Assembly: GCF_024464655.1 (NCBI RefSeq)
Contig: NZ_JANHAV010000003.1
Span: 303,359 to 367,358, forward strand
Direction: 5' to 3'
DNA: 64,000 nt
Source: Halobellus inordinatus
Lineage (GTDB): Archaea > Halobacteriota > Halobacteria > Halobacteriales > Haloferacaceae
Part shown: positions 1 through 7,125 of the stretch, one piece after another
How the letters are laid out: the number at the start of each line of letters is the position of its first letter
Position numbering within the stretch: position 1 is the first letter of the stretch
The notes under the pieces: model-generated
The model's input: only the letters and a program-made list of their open reading frames with translations
Told to the model about the DNA's origin: nothing
Databases searched by the model: none
Position numbers and translations under genes: made by a program

Positions 1-426
1 TTCGTCCTCGACAGGCTTCCGAATCAAGTTATCCAAGGCACCGCTCTCCATGATGTCCTGCAGAATCTCGGGGAGCGTCTGGTACTCCGTGGAGAGAAAC
101 TGTTCGAGGAAGTCGATGTCGTCGATCTTCGTCGTTCCACTCTCCTTCTTCCGCTCTCGCTCCAGCTGTGTCTCCAACTCTTTGATCCGTGATTTGAGTT
201 CGGCTATCTCTTCCTCACTCTGATGATGGGCGAGGTAACCCTGTTCTCGGTAGGCGCGAGCCTCTTGGACCAGTTCGTAGAGGTACTTACTGGTGCTTCG
301 GTAGCCTTTCTCCTCTGCTTCTCGATCCCATTCTTCTTTGTCGGGTTCTTTGCAGACGATCTGGGCGACCGTCGAGTCGGTCGCGAGGCCTGCTGTTTGC
401 TTCCATTGGTCTTTGTCGTCGGACAT
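1..426 (-). CDS. Hypothetical coiled-coil protein, N-terminal part (runs off left edge)
   Basis: The frame is open from an ATG at 426 to the window edge, giving the first 142 residues of a protein that continues outside. Residues 31-58 (EEWDREAEEKGYRSTSKYLY and onward) resemble a ribbon-helix-helix-like DNA-binding helix pair, and residues 70-95 are a charged heptad-rich stretch (EEEIAELKSRIKELETQLER) expected to form a coiled coil. Codon use is less GC-biased than in neighbouring genes. From memory, small proteins of this kind occur beside integrases on haloarchaeal mobile elements, but the neighbour is outside the window, so that is inference. Function unknown. Confidence 0.75.
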   Translation of the reverse strand, partial: MSDDKDQWKQTAGLATDSTVAQIVCKEPDKEEWDREAEEKGYRSTSKYLYELVQEARAYREQGYLAHHQSEEEIAELKSRIKELETQLERERKKESGTTKIDDIDFLEQFLSTEYQTLPEILQDIMESGALDNLIRKPVEDE

Positions 427-707
427 ACTGACACCTCTTGCGTACAGGAGAAGGCGGGAAAACCCGCTCCGCCTCCGCACACTCTGAAATTTATTATCAA
501 CTTTTTAATATCTTATCTATGTTGATATTTACCAGAGTGCCGAGGCCAGCTTTCGATCTGTATGGTTGCCAAGTGGCGTGGACGGGCGTAAGCGAATCAC
601 GTCTGTTTGCTCCCGAGGGAGGGTACTGTCTCTCGGCGGTAGTTCCGATGGGGTCGTCCTGCCAAGAGCGCTGAACGTTTATGCTGCAGCCAATACGGAG
701 TGTAGGT
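427..707. other. AT-rich intergenic stretch with dyads
   Basis: No convincing gene is present. The stretch holds a small stem-loop (GCGGG-AAAA-CCCGC near 454-467) and an AT-rich island at about 485-530 with an inverted repeat TATCAAC (495-501) / GTTGATA (521-527). This is a possible operator or promoter for the minus-strand gene that starts at 426. A TATA-like sequence (CGTTTATG, about 677-683) lies 28 bp before the ATG at 708. Confidence 0.4.
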
Positions 708-788
708 ATGGACAACGCCCGAGGATGTGTCACCGTGCCTCGTCACGCTGGCGACGAGGGTCGGCACGAACTCGCAGGGTGGCACTGA
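708..788 (+). CDS. Possible leaderless upstream ORF, 26 codons
   Basis: A short frame starts with ATG at 708 and ends with TGA at 786-788, one base before the ATG of the phosphate transporter at 790. A TATA-like element at about 677-683 is correctly spaced for a leaderless transcript beginning at 708, whereas nothing TATA-like lies 25-30 bp before 790. The predicted peptide (starting MDNARGCVTV) matches nothing I recognise. It may be a regulatory uORF that couples translation of the transporter, or simply part of the 5' leader. Confidence 0.3.
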   Translation: MDNARGCVTVPRHAGDEGRHELAGWH

Positions 789-789
789 G

Positions 790-2001
790 ATGACGGTCGG
801 CGTCGCCGGACTGGTGTTTTGGATTCTCGTCGCACTCGCAACGGTCACCAGCCTGGTGACGGCGTGGACCCTCGGCGCGAACAGCAACTCGCCACCGTTT
901 GCGCCCGCGATTGGTGCGCAAGCCATCTCGACGATGAAAGCCGCGTTCCTCATCGGGATCCTCGCCGCACTGGGGGCACTGACGCAGGGAGGAAGCATCT
1001 CCGCGACGGTCGGCTCGGGGCTGGTAGCTAACGCACAGATTACCTCTCTCGGCGCGATAGCTGGCCTGCTGACGGCGACTGGCTTCATGGCGTTCGGAGT
1101 GTATTCGGGATACCCGGTCCCGGCCGCGTTCGCGACGACAGGCGCGATGGTCGGCGTCGGGCTCTCACTGGGTGGGGATCCCGTCTACAGCACCTATCAG
1201 CGCATCGCCCTCTTCTGGGTGCTCGTTCCGCCGATATCCGGCGGGTTGGCCTACCTGACCGCGAAGGTTCTCCGGCGCGACGACATCCCAGAGACACTCG
1301 GGGTCCCGATTCTGGCAGCCGTCGTCGGAGCGATCGTGGCAAACATTCCGCTCGGTGTCATCCCCGCACCCGCCGGTGACCAGCAGGGCACGATCGCCGG
1401 GGTAGTGCGACTACTCGTCGACTCCGCAGTGCTGCAGACGGCCGGGGAACTCCTCGTGACGCTCTTGGTCGCAGCAGTGAGCTTTCGGTTCATCCGGCAG
1501 CGGACGCAGGACTCGGTGGATCGCGGTATCAAGACGTTTCTCGTGCTTCTCGGAAGCGTCGTCGCCTTCTCCAGTGGTGGCAGTCAGGTCGGGCTCGCCA
1601 CTGGCCCGCTGGAGAACCTCTACTCCGTAGAACTGGGCGTCCCAGGAATCGCGCTGCTCGCACTCGGCGCGGTCGGCATTCTCGGTGGTGTGTGGATGGG
1701 CGCACCGCGACTCCTGCAGGCCACGTCCCGTGAGTACGCCCAGTTGGGCACGCGCCGCTCGATTGCGGCGCTGGTACCCGGGTTCATCATCGCGCAGGTG
1801 GCGATCACGCTGGGCATCCCGATTTCGTTCAACAACATCATCATCAGCGGCGTCATCGGTGCTGGCCTCGCGGGTGGGAAAGCAGGCGTCTCCCGCCGGA
1901 AAATCGGCGTCACAGTGGTGTTTTGGTTCATCACGCTGGCCTCCTCGACAGCGATCGGATTCGGGCTCTATCGGGCATTTGCCACCGTTCTCGGGGTGTA
2001 G
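790..2001 (+). CDS. PiT-family inorganic phosphate transporter
   Basis: This is a 403-residue integral membrane protein with about ten hydrophobic segments and the internal two-fold repeat of the PHO4/PiT family. The N-terminal repeat carries GANSNSPPFAPAIGA (from residue 29), a variant of the family GAND motif. The C-terminal repeat carries SFNNIIISGVIGAGLAGGK near residues 350-370, with the RRK that often follows in this family. Expected role: cation-coupled phosphate uptake across the cell membrane. The in-frame ATG at 727 would add 21 polar residues before the first helix, so 790 is preferred. The stop abuts the stop of the convergent stress-protein gene with no spacer, a pairing common in haloarchaea and suggestive of a functional link. 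Confidence 0.85.
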   Translation: MTVGVAGLVFWILVALATVTSLVTAWTLGANSNSPPFAPAIGAQAISTMKAAFLIGILAALGALTQGGSISATVGSGLVANAQITSLGAIAGLLTATGFMAFGVYSGYPVPAAFATTGAMVGVGLSLGGDPVYSTYQRIALFWVLVPPISGGLAYLTAKVLRRDDIPETLGVPILAAVVGAIVANIPLGVIPAPAGDQQGTIAGVVRLLVDSAVLQTAGELLVTLLVAAVSFRFIRQRTQDSVDRGIKTFLVLLGSVVAFSSGGSQVGLATGPLENLYSVELGVPGIALLALGAVGILGGVWMGAPRLLQATSREYAQLGTRRSIAALVPGFIIAQVAITLGIPISFNNIIISGVIGAGLAGGKAGVSRRKIGVTVVFWFITLASSTAIGFGLYRAFATVLGV

Positions 2002-2433
2002 TCACCGGACGACGGTGACTGTCACAGGTGCGCCACCGACGACATCAGTCGCGACAGTACCGAGGAGCCGGCGGGTGAGTTTGTGTCTATCGCCGCCGTG
2101 ACCACCCATCACGATGTGGTCGACCGCGTGGTTTTCAGCGAACTGGAGGATCGTGTCGGCGGGCTTGCCCGTCTCGATAGCCGTGTCGACATCGTAGCCT
2201 GCCTGTTCGGCTTGTCGCTTCGCGCGGTCGATGAGAGTTTGGGCGCGCTCGCGGGCGGTTTCTTCCCGTTCTTCCCCAGTTTCCACGATGCCACTCTCGC
2301 TCATCGAACTGTCCACCGGCGTGACAACGTTGAGTACGGTCACGGTACAGTCGAACGTCTCGAGTGCGTGGACGAGTGCGTCGTCGGCCAGTGGCGAGCC
2401 GTCCAGCGGAACCAGCACGTGCGATGGAGCCAT
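2002..2433 (-). CDS. Universal stress protein (UspA family)
   Basis: A 143-residue single-domain Usp protein. It begins with the typical strand HVLVPLDGSPLADDAL and ends with the ATP-binding signature GGHGGDRHKLTRRLLGTVA followed by PVTVTVVR. The frame extends upstream to an ATG at 2517, but a TATA-like box (GCTTATAGG, about 2518-2526 read on the minus strand) lies so close to it that transcription would start inside the extension; the ATG at 2433 fits both homology and promoter. It is cytoplasmic and nucleotide-binding. It converges tail-to-tail with the phosphate transporter, so it may monitor energy or phosphate status, which is inference. Confidence 0.85.
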   Translation of the reverse strand: MAPSHVLVPLDGSPLADDALVHALETFDCTVTVLNVVTPVDSSMSESGIVETGEEREETARERAQTLIDRAKRQAEQAGYDVDTAIETGKPADTILQFAENHAVDHIVMGGHGGDRHKLTRRLLGTVATDVVGGAPVTVTVVR

Positions 2434-2592
2434 ACGGCTACTCTGTGACCGAACGTCAAGTCGTTTGACATCCGCTCGCGGGCGCCACGCATCTGGTGGG
2501 CGCTCGTGATTAGACATAACCTATAAGCATACTTTTTGAGATTATAATAGCACAAATCATATTACGTCCGGGATGGTGTATTTCGACAACGA

Positions 2593-3738
2593 ATGACCGT
2601 CGACCGCATCCTGACGACCCACATCGGAAGCCTGCCTCGAACGCCGAAGCTCCTCGAACTCCTGAAGAAGCGCCAGGACGGTGACGCCGTCGACGAGGAG
2701 GAGTGGCACCAGACCGTCGTCGATGCGACCGAGACGGTCATCCAGCGGCAGGCCGACGTCAGCCTCGACATCGTCAACAACGGCGAGCAGCCTCGGGTCT
2801 CGTTCAACTGGTACGTCGCGAACAGGCTCTCGGGCATCGGCGACACCCGTGACGCCCCGCTGTGGGACGATCTCGCGGACTTCCCCGAGTACGCCGAGGA
2901 CGCGTTCCACGCCGAGGGGATCGATCTCACAAAGCAGCCGTCAGTCACCGGCCCCGTCGAATACATCGGCGAGAAAGCCGCACGCGAGGAGATCGATACG
3001 TTCTTCGAACTGCTCGACGCCGGCGAGTACGACTTCGAGGGAACGTTCCTGACGGCAGCCTCACCGGGCGTCGCGGCCGCCACCCTCGTCAACGACTACT
3101 ACGACTCCCACGAGGAGTTCCTCTCTGTGGTCGGCGACGCCCTGAAAAAAGAGTACGAGCTCATCGCCGAGACGGGCGCGACCCTCCAACTCGACGCCCC
3201 CGACCTGCTGACGACGGGCCACCGCGGCTTCGGTGACCGACCAGTGGAGAAACTCAAACCGATCGTTCGGATGCACGTCGAGGCGCTGAACGAAGCCACG
3301 AAGGACATCCCAGACGAGCAGCTCCGCGTCCACACCTGCTGGGGTAGCTACGAGGGACCCCACCACCGCGACAAGCCGCTCGAAGAGCTCATCCCGATCC
3401 TCTACGACCTCGACATCGGCGGGCTCTCCATCGAGGAAGCCAATCCCCGCCACCAGCACGAGTATCGGGTGTTCCGCGAGCACCCCCTGCCCGACGACTG
3501 GACGCTCATCCCGGGCGTGATCGACGTGAAGACGAACGTCGTCGAACACCCCGAAGTCGTCGCCGACCGGATCGAGCGGGTCGCTACCGCCGTCGACGAC
3601 CCGTCGCGAATCGTCGCCGCGCCGGACTGCGGCTTCGACACCCAAGCCGGTCTCGCGATGGTCCACCCCGACATCGCCTGGAAGAAGCTCGAAGCCCTCG
3701 TCGAGGGCGCTGCGGTCGCCACCGACCGCTTGTTCTAG
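2593..3738 (+). CDS. Cobalamin-independent methionine synthase C-terminal-like protein (MetE/UROD fold)
   Basis: 381 residues, the size of the catalytic C-terminal half of MetE, without the N-terminal half found in bacteria. Zinc-ligand candidates are present: His247 and Cys249 in VHTCWGSYEGPHH, and Cys346 in AAPDCGFDTQAG. The N-terminal THIGSLPRTPK matches the substrate-side loop of the family. Archaeal stand-alone MetE-C proteins transfer a methyl group to homocysteine from a corrinoid protein or another donor, but family members also include other zinc alkyltransferases, so the substrate is open. An AT-rich promoter area (TTATAAT near 2541-2547) precedes it. A methyltransferase follows at 3865. 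Confidence 0.8.
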   Translation: MTVDRILTTHIGSLPRTPKLLELLKKRQDGDAVDEEEWHQTVVDATETVIQRQADVSLDIVNNGEQPRVSFNWYVANRLSGIGDTRDAPLWDDLADFPEYAEDAFHAEGIDLTKQPSVTGPVEYIGEKAAREEIDTFFELLDAGEYDFEGTFLTAASPGVAAATLVNDYYDSHEEFLSVVGDALKKEYELIAETGATLQLDAPDLLTTGHRGFGDRPVEKLKPIVRMHVEALNEATKDIPDEQLRVHTCWGSYEGPHHRDKPLEELIPILYDLDIGGLSIEEANPRHQHEYRVFREHPLPDDWTLIPGVIDVKTNVVEHPEVVADRIERVATAVDDPSRIVAAPDCGFDTQAGLAMVHPDIAWKKLEALVEGAAVATDRLF

Positions 3739-3864
3739 GACCGTCCGACCAGCTCTGCTAAGACCGTCGCGGCCGACCCGTCCGCAGGTCGACCTCGACG
3801 GGCCCATCACGCCTCGTCGCTCCGTCCATTCGCTCTTATGTCGTCACAGCCCGTACCGCCTCGT

Positions 3865-4494
3865 ATGCCCACATCGGAACCGTTCGAGACCCACACCGAG
3901 CGGTACGAGGGATGGTTCGACGAGCACCCGGACGTCTATCGCTCCGAACTGGAGGCGCTGGGACGGCTCGTACCGACGGACGGCTACGGCCTCGAAATCG
4001 GCGTCGGGAGCGCGCGCTTCGCCGCTCCGTTGGGAATTGACGTGGGAATCGATCCCGCCGGCGAGATGCTCGCGTACGCCCGCGACCGCGGTATCAGCGT
4101 GGTTCGCGGCGTCGCCGAGTCGCTGCCGTTCAAGACTGGCGCGTTCGACACCGCCCTGCTCGTGACGACGATCTGTTTCGTCGACAACATCCCGCGGACG
4201 CTGTCCGAGGCCGAGCGCGTTCTCGACGCCGATGGCTCGCTCGTGATCGGCTTCATCGACAAGAACAGCCCGGTCGGCGAGATCTACCAGGAGACGAAAG
4301 AACAGAATCCGTTCTACCGCGACGCCACGTTCGTCTCGACCGCGGAAGTCATCGACGCGCTGGACGCAGCGGGGTTCACCGACTTCAAGTTCGTGCAGAC
4401 GGTCTACCAGTGGATAGAGGAGGTCGACGATCCCGAACCGGTCGAGGAGGGATACGGCGACGGCTCGTTCGTCGGCATCAAGGCGACGCGGTAG
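3865..4494 (+). CDS. Class I SAM-dependent methyltransferase (UbiE/BioC-like)
   Basis: About 209 residues with the Rossmann-type motif I YGLEIGVGSARFA, an acidic residue ending strand 2 (GIDPAGEML), motif FDTALLVTTICFVDN and the post-motif EAERVLDADGSLVIGFID. This is the Methyltransf_11 arrangement for small-molecule methylation. An ATG at 3838 is also in frame and would add nine residues (MSSQPVPPR); the ATG at 3865 gives the usual start MPTSEPFETHTERYEGWF. The substrate is unknown. It lies 126 bp after the MetE-like gene on the same strand, so a shared methyl-metabolism role is possible but unproven. Confidence 0.75.
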   Translation: MPTSEPFETHTERYEGWFDEHPDVYRSELEALGRLVPTDGYGLEIGVGSARFAAPLGIDVGIDPAGEMLAYARDRGISVVRGVAESLPFKTGAFDTALLVTTICFVDNIPRTLSEAERVLDADGSLVIGFIDKNSPVGEIYQETKEQNPFYRDATFVSTAEVIDALDAAGFTDFKFVQTVYQWIEEVDDPEPVEEGYGDGSFVGIKATR

Positions 4495-4540
4495 GCGACG
4501 TCGCAGGCCGTCGGCGCAGTCAGGAGACGACGGCCGGACG

Positions 4541-5383
4541 TCACTCCCGGGAGTCCGCCTCCTGATAAATCACGTGTCCGCACGCCTTGCAGTGTGAGGC
4601 GTCGGGGTCGTGATACTCCAGCCCGCAGTCCGGACACCTGACGTTGACCTTCTCTCTGGAGGTCCACTCTTTGAGAATCTTGCTGGCCTGCCGCGGGATG
4701 ACGATGATGGCAGCCAGAATCGATCCCACTGTCACCCAGCGTCCTGGCTGTGTCACCGGGACGATATCGCCGAAGCCGACCGTCGAGAGAGTGACGACGG
4801 TGTAGTAGAAGGCGTCACCGAACGTCTCGACGTTCGGATTCGCGCCGCTCTCGGCGCTGTAGAACAGACCGGTGGAGGCGAAAAGCAGGACGAGAATCGT
4901 CAGAAGAAGTTTCATCGCGCGCAGCGTGTTGTCCGAGACCGTCCCGAAGAAGAACTCCGCGTCCCGCGTGAACCGGTAGAACCGGAGCACGCGAATCACC
5001 CGAAGCACGCGCAGGAAGCCGATGTTCAACGCGCCGAAAGACACCGGCAGGAGCACGACCGAGAGCGTCGGCAGAATGGCCATCAGGTCCACCATCGTAT
5101 AGCCGTTGAAGAACTCCGCGACGCGGTCGCGCGCGCCGTAGAGTCGGAGGACGTACTCGACCCCGAACACCAGCGCGATCACGACTTCGAGATTCCACAG
5201 CAGTGGACGGAATCCTGCAGAGATCGGGTACGTCTCGACGATGAAGATGGCGACGAACACCAGATTCAGCCCCAGCAGCGCGATGTCGATGGCCTTCCCC
5301 GGCGCAGTTTCGTGATCCAGGAGATAGAACCGTACCAACTGCCGGGGGCGCCCCTCACCCGGCACCGACGCGTCGCTGTCCAT
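4541..5383 (-). CDS. Voltage-gated potassium channel subunit with C-terminal zinc ribbon
   Basis: 280 residues with six predicted membrane helices. The S4-like segment at 122-140 (GFLRVLRVIRVLRFYRFTR) has arginines every third position. The pore loop contains the K+ selectivity filter TVGFGD at 201-206. After S6 a short linker leads to a zinc ribbon, CPDC at 250-253 and CKAC at 265-268. The architecture is S1-S4 voltage sensor, pore, zinc ribbon; the subunit should form a tetramer in the cell membrane. The open frame extends to 5479, but the ATG at 5383 gives a compact N-terminus. The zinc ribbon replaces the usual RCK or cyclic-nucleotide module and is the odd feature. Confidence 0.85.
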   Translation of the reverse strand: MDSDASVPGEGRPRQLVRFYLLDHETAPGKAIDIALLGLNLVFVAIFIVETYPISAGFRPLLWNLEVVIALVFGVEYVLRLYGARDRVAEFFNGYTMVDLMAILPTLSVVLLPVSFGALNIGFLRVLRVIRVLRFYRFTRDAEFFFGTVSDNTLRAMKLLLTILVLLFASTGLFYSAESGANPNVETFGDAFYYTVVTLSTVGFGDIVPVTQPGRWVTVGSILAAIIVIPRQASKILKEWTSREKVNVRCPDCGLEYHDPDASHCKACGHVIYQEADSRE

Positions 5384-5590
5384 AGGATGTGTAGTTGCTA
5401 CCCCATTATAATGGGCGGCCGTCCTCGATTCTCGCGAGCGTGTTTTTGCGACCCTCCGATGCGCAGGAACCGGCCGCAAGACACAGGCTGACTCGCAGTA
5501 CCGGTCTCCTCATAGGACGCCGAGGGCTCTGCCCAGTTCGATCCGAGTAGCCAGTTCGACCCTCGCTACGCTCCTCGGGTTGTACCGTCA
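5384..5590. other. Intergenic stretch, no gene seen
   Basis: This lies between the start of the K+ channel gene and the tRNA-Val-derived repeats. It contains CTACCCCATTATAATGGG (about 5399-5416), a near-palindromic AT-rich core that is a plausible promoter for the channel gene. Motifs such as CTCGCTACGCTCCTCGGG near 5562-5579 resemble the flanking debris of the repeat array that follows. No supported reading frame. Confidence 0.4.
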
Positions 5591-5855
5591 GAAAGTGGGT
5601 CGGGGCGGGTTGCGAACCTCGGTCGGACGTGCTCACTCACTTCGTTCGCTGCGCGCGGCCTCCCTGGCTCGAATCCGCGTGTCCACTTCGACGAACGGAC
5701 TCCTCACTCGTTCGTCGGTGCGGTTCGTCAGAAGTGGGTCGGGGCGGATTCGGAACCGCGCGAGACTCCCTCCGGTCGTCTCGCTGGGTTCGAATCCGCG
5801 TGCCCACTTCGTGGCGCTGGCTCCTCGCTCCGCTCGTCGCGTTGCGCCACGAAAA
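5591..5855 (-). repeat. Degenerate array of tRNA-Val 3'-end copies
   Basis: Directly downstream of tRNA-Val (minus strand), two diverged copies of its 3' end appear: one near 5595-5617 (GTGGGTCGGGGCGGGTTGCG) and one near 5734-5758 (GTGGGTCGGGGCGGATTCGG). Their shared GGGT motifs begin at 5597, 5736 and 5857 (the last in the tRNA itself), giving spacings of 139 and 121 bp. Between them, on the opposite strand, sit T-arm-like segments (CTCGAATCCGCGTGTCCAC near 5674-5692 and GTTCGAATCCGCGTGCCCAC near 5788-5807), so each unit is an imperfect palindrome. The pattern is expected where integrative elements repeatedly used the tRNA 3' end as attachment site and then decayed; no integrase is visible here. 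Confidence 0.7.
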
Positions 5856-5930
5856 TGGGTCGGGGCGGATTCGAACCGCCGGCCTGCTCCGTGTGAAGGA
5901 GCCGTCATAACCGGACTAGACCACCGACCC
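5856..5930 (-). tRNA. tRNA-Val (CAC anticodon)
   Basis: The minus strand folds as a full cloverleaf. The acceptor stem is GGGTCGG paired with CCGACCC, the anticodon stem is GCTCC/GGAGC around loop TTCACAC (anticodon CAC, reading GTG), and the T arm is GGCGG-TTCGAAT-CCGCC. The discriminator base is A and CCA is not encoded, as is normal in archaea. It has no intron. Its 3' flank holds degraded copies of its own 3' end. Confidence 0.95.
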
Positions 5931-6014
5931 GCGCCTCGATTCTTCCGCGTGGCTGGACTTAAGCGTTCTTCTTCGCGGCGTTGCCAGCGAACCGGCCGCG
6001 ACCGCGTCGACCCG

Positions 6015-6548
6015 TCAGTACGTGGGCGACTCCTCTGGAACGCCGTCGCGGGCGTTGACGAGGCGTCCGAGGACGAACAGCGCGTCCGAGAGCCGATTGA
6101 GATACCGGATCGCCTCGCTGTTGACGGGGTCGTCGGCGGCGAGCGCGACCGAGCGCCGTTCAGCCCGGCGCGCGACGGCGCGCGCGTGGTGGAGCGTCGC
6201 GCCGGCTTCGCTCCCGCCCGGGAGGATGAACGACTCCAGTGGGTCGAGCTCCGCGTCGGCCTCGTCGATCGCGTCCTCCAGTTCGTCGACGTGCGCCTCG
6301 GTCACGACCGGGTCGTCCTCGTCGGGGTTCGGGTTCGCGAAGTCCGCCTGCACGACGTGGAGATGGTTCTGGATTCGTTCGAGCGTCTCGTCGACGTCGT
6401 CGTAGCCAGTCGGGCGGGCGGTCCCGATGAGCGCGTTGGCCTCGTCGACGGTGCCGTAGGCCTCGATTCGCGGACTCGTCTTCGCGACGCGCGACATATC
6501 CCGCAGGTCGGTCATCCCGTCGTCTCCGCGGCCGGTGTAGATCTTCAT
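6015..6548 (-). CDS. Cob(I)yrinic acid a,c-diamide adenosyltransferase (PduO-type)
   Basis: 177 residues of the PduO/MMAB ATP:corrinoid adenosyltransferase family. The N-terminal ATP loop is MKIYTGRGDDGMTDL, followed by RIEAYGTVDEANALIG, FILPGGSEAGATLHHARAVA and the C-terminal YLNRLSDALFVLGR. It attaches the 5'-deoxyadenosyl group to cob(I)alamin to make coenzyme B12. The frame is open further upstream, but the ATG at 6548 matches the family N-terminus and overlaps the stop of the preceding glutaredoxin-like gene (ATGA), indicating translational coupling. Confidence 0.92.
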   Translation of the reverse strand: MKIYTGRGDDGMTDLRDMSRVAKTSPRIEAYGTVDEANALIGTARPTGYDDVDETLERIQNHLHVVQADFANPNPDEDDPVVTEAHVDELEDAIDEADAELDPLESFILPGGSEAGATLHHARAVARRAERRSVALAADDPVNSEAIRYLNRLSDALFVLGRLVNARDGVPEESPTY

Positions 6549-6793
6549 TGGTTCGAGGCGAGCGTACGCTCGATGTAGGTTTCGATGTTCTGGCTCTCGT
6601 TCATCGTGACGCCGCGCTCGTCGTCGACGAGGACGGGCACGACGCGCTGGCCACTCACGCGCTTGACCTCGTTGCGCTGTGAGTGCAGCGCGTCGACCCA
6701 CTCGGTCTCGTACGCGACGTCGTGTTCCTGCAGCGCGTCGTGGACCGCCTCACAGAAGGGACAGCCGTCGAGCGCGTACAGCGTGATGCTCAT
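6545..6793 (-). CDS. Glutaredoxin-like protein (GST N-terminal thioredoxin fold)
   Basis: 82 residues with a thioredoxin-fold redox motif CPFC (residues 11-14 in LYALDGCPFCEAV), a cis-proline motif VVPVLVDD and the terminal NESQNIETYIERTL. This is the pattern of GST N-terminal or glutaredoxin-like proteins. Its stop overlaps the start of the adenosyltransferase gene by four bases, so the two are co-translated; it could supply reductant for Co(II) to Co(I) reduction, which is inference. A close paralogue with the shared motif VKRVSG lies at 61674-61943. Confidence 0.85.
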   Translation of the reverse strand: MSITLYALDGCPFCEAVHDALQEHDVAYETEWVDALHSQRNEVKRVSGQRVVPVLVDDERGVTMNESQNIETYIERTLASNQ

Positions 6794-6877
6794 ACGGTCC
6801 CTTGCGGGCGCTGGACCAAAGAGATTTGCTCGTGACCACACCCCCGACTGAAGTGGGTGCGCCGCGTACGCGCACGT

Positions 6878-7072
6878 ATGAGCGTGACGGGTGTCTGTCA
6901 GGTGTGCGAACAGCGGGAAGCGGAGTACACTTGCCACCGGTGCGGCGCGGCCGTCTGTTCAGTGCACTTCGACCAGGATCGCGGCGTGTGCGTTCACTGC
7001 GCGGATCCGGAGGGCCGAGAGGACGTGTTCGCCGAGGGCGACGCCTCCGGCGACGTTCCGGGGTTCCGGTAG
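6878..7072 (+). CDS. Small cross-brace zinc-finger protein (HIT/B-box type)
   Basis: 64 residues with a regular metal-ligand ladder: Cys7/Cys10, Cys19/Cys22, Cys27/His30 and Cys38/Cys41. This is the arrangement of a two-zinc cross-brace finger as in HIT-type or B-box-like fingers. The tail is short and acidic. The ATG at 6878 follows a strong GC-rich leader. It is probably a protein- or RNA-interaction module in the cytoplasm; no partner can be deduced from its neighbours, a divergent glutaredoxin gene and the convergent pyrF. Confidence 0.75.
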   Translation: MSVTGVCQVCEQREAEYTCHRCGAAVCSVHFDQDRGVCVHCADPEGREDVFAEGDASGDVPGFR

Positions 7073-7125
7073 CGTCCCACAGCCGTACCGCGCAGCAGCA
7101 CCAGTCGCTGATGCGGCGCGCCCCG

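Noticed and set aside
204..500. 98-codon minus-strand frame at the left edge
   Set aside because: It is a different frame of the real partial gene that starts at 426 and has a coherent coiled-coil sequence.
5591..5855. Repeats near tRNA-Val read as a CRISPR array
   Set aside because: The repeats are degraded tRNA 3' ends, only two copies, with variable spacing and opposite-strand segments between them.
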